Of a stretch of 5,482 bases of DNA, positions 3,803-5,482 are shown piece by piece. Positions within the stretch are counted from its first letter, which is position 1. Each line of letters opens with the position of its first letter. Source of the stretch: RGIG3009 sp045541495 (lineage in GTDB: Bacteria > Bacillota > Clostridia > Oscillospirales > Acutalibacteraceae); the NCBI GenBank assembly GCA_045541495.1, contig JAZQJE010000063.1, positions 1 through 5,482 on the forward strand, read 5' to 3'. The translations under genes and the position numbers were made by a program. Below the pieces are notes generated by a model, which had not been told where the DNA came from, ran no database searches, and saw only the letters and a list, made by a program, of their open reading frames with translations.

Positions 3803-5215
3803 CAATACACCGGCAGCTACCGCTGAACCGATCACACCGGCCACGTTGGGGCCCATAGCGTGCATCAAAAGGAAGTTGCTGGGATTTTCCTGTTGACCGA
3901 CCTTTTGCGCTACACGGGCGGCCATAGGAACGGCAGAAACACCCGCGGAACCGATCAAGGGGTTTACTTTTCCGCCGGTAACCAGATACATAACTTTACC
4001 CAGTAACACGCCGCCGGCAGTGCCAAAGGAGAAGGCAATAAGACCGAGTGCGATGATCAGTAATGTTTTTGGTTGCAGGAACGTGTGGGCATTTGCCGTA
4101 GCGCCGACGGTAACACCCAACATGATGGTGACAATGTTCATCAGTTCGTTTTGGGCGGTCTTGGTCAACCGTTCTACCACGCCGCTTTCGCGGAACAAGT
4201 TACCCAACATCAGCATACCGATCAACGGAGCGGCACTGGGCAGCAACAAGACGCAGATGACCGTTACTACGATAGGAAACAAGATCTTTTCTGTTTTGCT
4301 GACAGTACGCAATTGCGTCATCACAACAGACCGCTCTTTTTTGGTGGTCAACAGTTTCATAATGGGAGGTTGAATGATGGGTACCAATGCCATGTAGGAA
4401 TATGCCGCAACGGCAATAGGGCCAAGCAGGTGAGGGGCTAATTGCGAAGTCGTGAAGATAGCCGTAGGCCCGTCTGCACCGCCGATAATGGCAATGGAAG
4501 CCGCTTCTTGTACCGTAAAGGCAATGTTCAGATTTTCGGCAAAGGAGAGTCCACCTAAGGCACTGGCACCGAAATAGGTGATAAAAATACCCAACTGTGC
4601 GGCGGCGCCAAGCAGGAAACTTTTAGGATTGGAAAGCAAAGGACCAAAGTCGGTCATACAGCCGATCCCTAAGAAAATGAGGGGCGGATAAATACCAAAT
4701 TTCACACCTTGATACAGGTACCAGAACAGGCCGCCCTGCTCAAAATGTTGCCAAAACGGGATAAACACGTTGACAACACCGTCGCCGTCGGTATCGGGCT
4801 CTACTTTATACAGTCTGTTACCGTCTTGATACACCAATACGGTTTCACCTGAAGCGGTAGTATATTCGATGATGTTCTTATCGGTTGCGTTGGCGGTTGC
4901 CTCTTGAAGATATACAGGATAGTTTTGCTCGTATGTACCATCAATATATTGCACCAGTTCTTGGTCGGAAAAAGCCACCAAAGAATTTTGTTGAGGGTCC
5001 ATAACACCCGCCAAGGGTAAGTTGACAAGCAACATACCAAAAGCAATGGGGAGTAGCAATAACGGCTCGTATTGTTTTTTGATCGCTAAAAACAACAGAA
5101 CACAGGCAACACCGATCATGATCAGGTTTTTCCAACCGCCGTTTTCAAAATTTAACAGTTGTACAAAACCCGAATCGTTCCAAATATCCGCAATAGCATT
5201 CCATAAAGCATTCAT
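3785..5215 (-). CDS. oadB: Na+-translocating decarboxylase, beta subunit (OadB/GcdB/MmdB family)
   Basis: A 476-residue polytopic membrane subunit that couples decarboxylation of carboxybiotin to Na+ export. The ion-pathway residues known from Klebsiella OadB (D203, Y229, N373, S382, R389) are all conserved with one constant offset: D248 in GGADGPTAIF, Y274 in AAYSYMALVP, N418 and S427 in NPLIGSAGVSAVPMAAR, and R434. The end, HAMGPNVAGVIGSAVAAG, is also typical. Two hydrophobic segments (about 31-46, 50-71) precede an unusual polar stretch (about 73-160) that makes it longer than the common forms; this stretch includes DTDGDG at 141-146. The substrate (oxaloacetate, methylmalonyl-CoA, glutaconyl-CoA or malonate) cannot be told from this subunit; the symbol names the family. 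ATG 5215 follows AAGGAGA (5226-5232) by 10 bases. It lies 15 bases after the OadG-like gene, whose stop overlaps that ribosome site, so translation is probably coupled. A terminator follows. Confidence 0.95.
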   Translation of the reverse strand: MNALWNAIADIWNDSGFVQLLNFENGGWKNLIMIGVACVLLFLAIKKQYEPLLLLPIAFGMLLVNLPLAGVMDPQQNSLVAFSDQELVQYIDGTYEQNYPVYLQEATANATDKNIIEYTTASGETVLVYQDGNRLYKVEPDTDGDGVVNVFIPFWQHFEQGGLFWYLYQGVKFGIYPPLIFLGIGCMTDFGPLLSNPKSFLLGAAAQLGIFITYFGASALGGLSFAENLNIAFTVQEAASIAIIGGADGPTAIFTTSQLAPHLLGPIAVAAYSYMALVPIIQPPIMKLLTTKKERSVVMTQLRTVSKTEKILFPIVVTVICVLLLPSAAPLIGMLMLGNLFRESGVVERLTKTAQNELMNIVTIMLGVTVGATANAHTFLQPKTLLIIALGLIAFSFGTAGGVLLGKVMYLVTGGKVNPLIGSAGVSAVPMAARVAQKVGQQENPSNFLLMHAMGPNVAGVIGSAVAAGVLLTLFG

Positions 5216-5230
5216 AATCGTATCTTCTCC

Positions 5231-5482
5231 TTAAAAGGGACGAGTGTTTTCGGCGATACCGGCAGCCGCCCATGCCGAACGTGTGCTTTGCGCGGCAGTG
5301 GGGCGGATACGACGGATGGTATACTGCGTACCGTTAGATGACATAGCAGCCACAGCGGCGGCAATGACAGCGACCACTTCATCGGGGACACCGTCCGTCA
5401 CAGGTGTTGCTGCAGGAGCAGAGGTGACGGTAACGGGGAAGTCGGAGGCCAAGCGTCTTAGGAAGACAAATAAGACAGACAA
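5231..5482 (-). CDS. oadG: Na+-translocating decarboxylase, OadG-like (gamma/delta) subunit, partial
   Basis: The C-terminal 83 residues of a small membrane-anchor subunit; the N-terminus lies beyond the right edge. The first visible residues (LSVLFVFLRRL) are the end of its single membrane helix with a positive cytoplasmic flank. An Ala/Pro/Thr linker follows, then the family core DEVVAVIAAAVAAM (34-47), YTIRRIRP (54-61) and the W-A-A-A-G tail (71-75), as in PF04277. In the complex this subunit holds the carboxyltransferase and beta subunits together at the membrane. The TTG at the window edge (5482) should not be taken as a start, because the frame is open there and the helix is incomplete. 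No biotin-carrier gene lies between this gene and oadB, unlike the usual methylmalonyl- or glutaconyl-CoA decarboxylase order, so the carrier must be upstream, fused to the alpha subunit, or elsewhere. Confidence 0.85.
   Translation of the reverse strand: MSVLFVFLRRLASDFPVTVTSAPAATPVTDGVPDEVVAVIAAAVAAMSSNGTQYTIRRIRPTAAQSTRSAWAAAGIAENTRPF

Noticed and set aside
4020..4441. Overlapping + strand open frames inside oadB
   Set aside because: They are antisense to strongly conserved transmembrane coding sequence, with no ribosome site and no family resemblance.
1..5482. CRISPR array, tRNA or rRNA genes, insertion sequence
   Set aside because: No regularly spaced repeats, cloverleaf, rRNA-like segment or transposase motif was seen by reading both strands.

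Overview
The window looks like chromosomal DNA of a spore-forming clostridial Firmicute, probably Oscillospirales/Ruminococcaceae-like. It carries the right-hand end of a prophage joined to host housekeeping genes. This rests on strong AGGAGG ribosome sites, a PcrA helicase with the Gram-positive Tudor-like tail, membrane subunits of a biotin-dependent Na+ pump, and the start of a small Cys-containing protein of a type I remember from clostridial genomes. Species cannot be named from the sequence.

Left part (1 to about 1120, + strand, A+T-rich): the last 26 codons of a phage holin end at a strong terminator. A promoter overlapping that terminator then drives a folded leader RNA of about 150 nt. 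The leader ends in a textbook UUCG-loop terminator placed directly against the Shine-Dalgarno site of a 200-residue membrane protein (three predicted TM helices plus a charged helical tail). That gene has its own terminator. Beyond it lie a second, outward-facing promoter with a palindrome on its -10 and a short folded segment.

Junction (about 1108-1130): A+T-rich DNA meets G+C-richer DNA inside a minus-strand gene that keeps a perfect ribosome site and 31 family-like codons, then stops abruptly. I read this as a host gene cut by prophage integration, with the rest expected at the other prophage end outside the window. Its ribosome site is buried in a long inverted repeat.

Right part (1304-5482, minus strand): transcription runs right to left through the gamma-type (OadG-like, partial) and beta (OadB) subunits of a Na+-translocating decarboxylase, a terminator, then pcrA, then the interrupted small gene. 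OadG and OadB form a tightly coupled pair in the membrane pump. pcrA sits just after the terminator and would depend on readthrough or on a weak promoter at the terminator's edge.

The most interesting material is the promoter-leader-terminator-membrane protein unit (129-987) next to the presumed attachment site, and the interrupted small gene with its ribosome-site hairpin.
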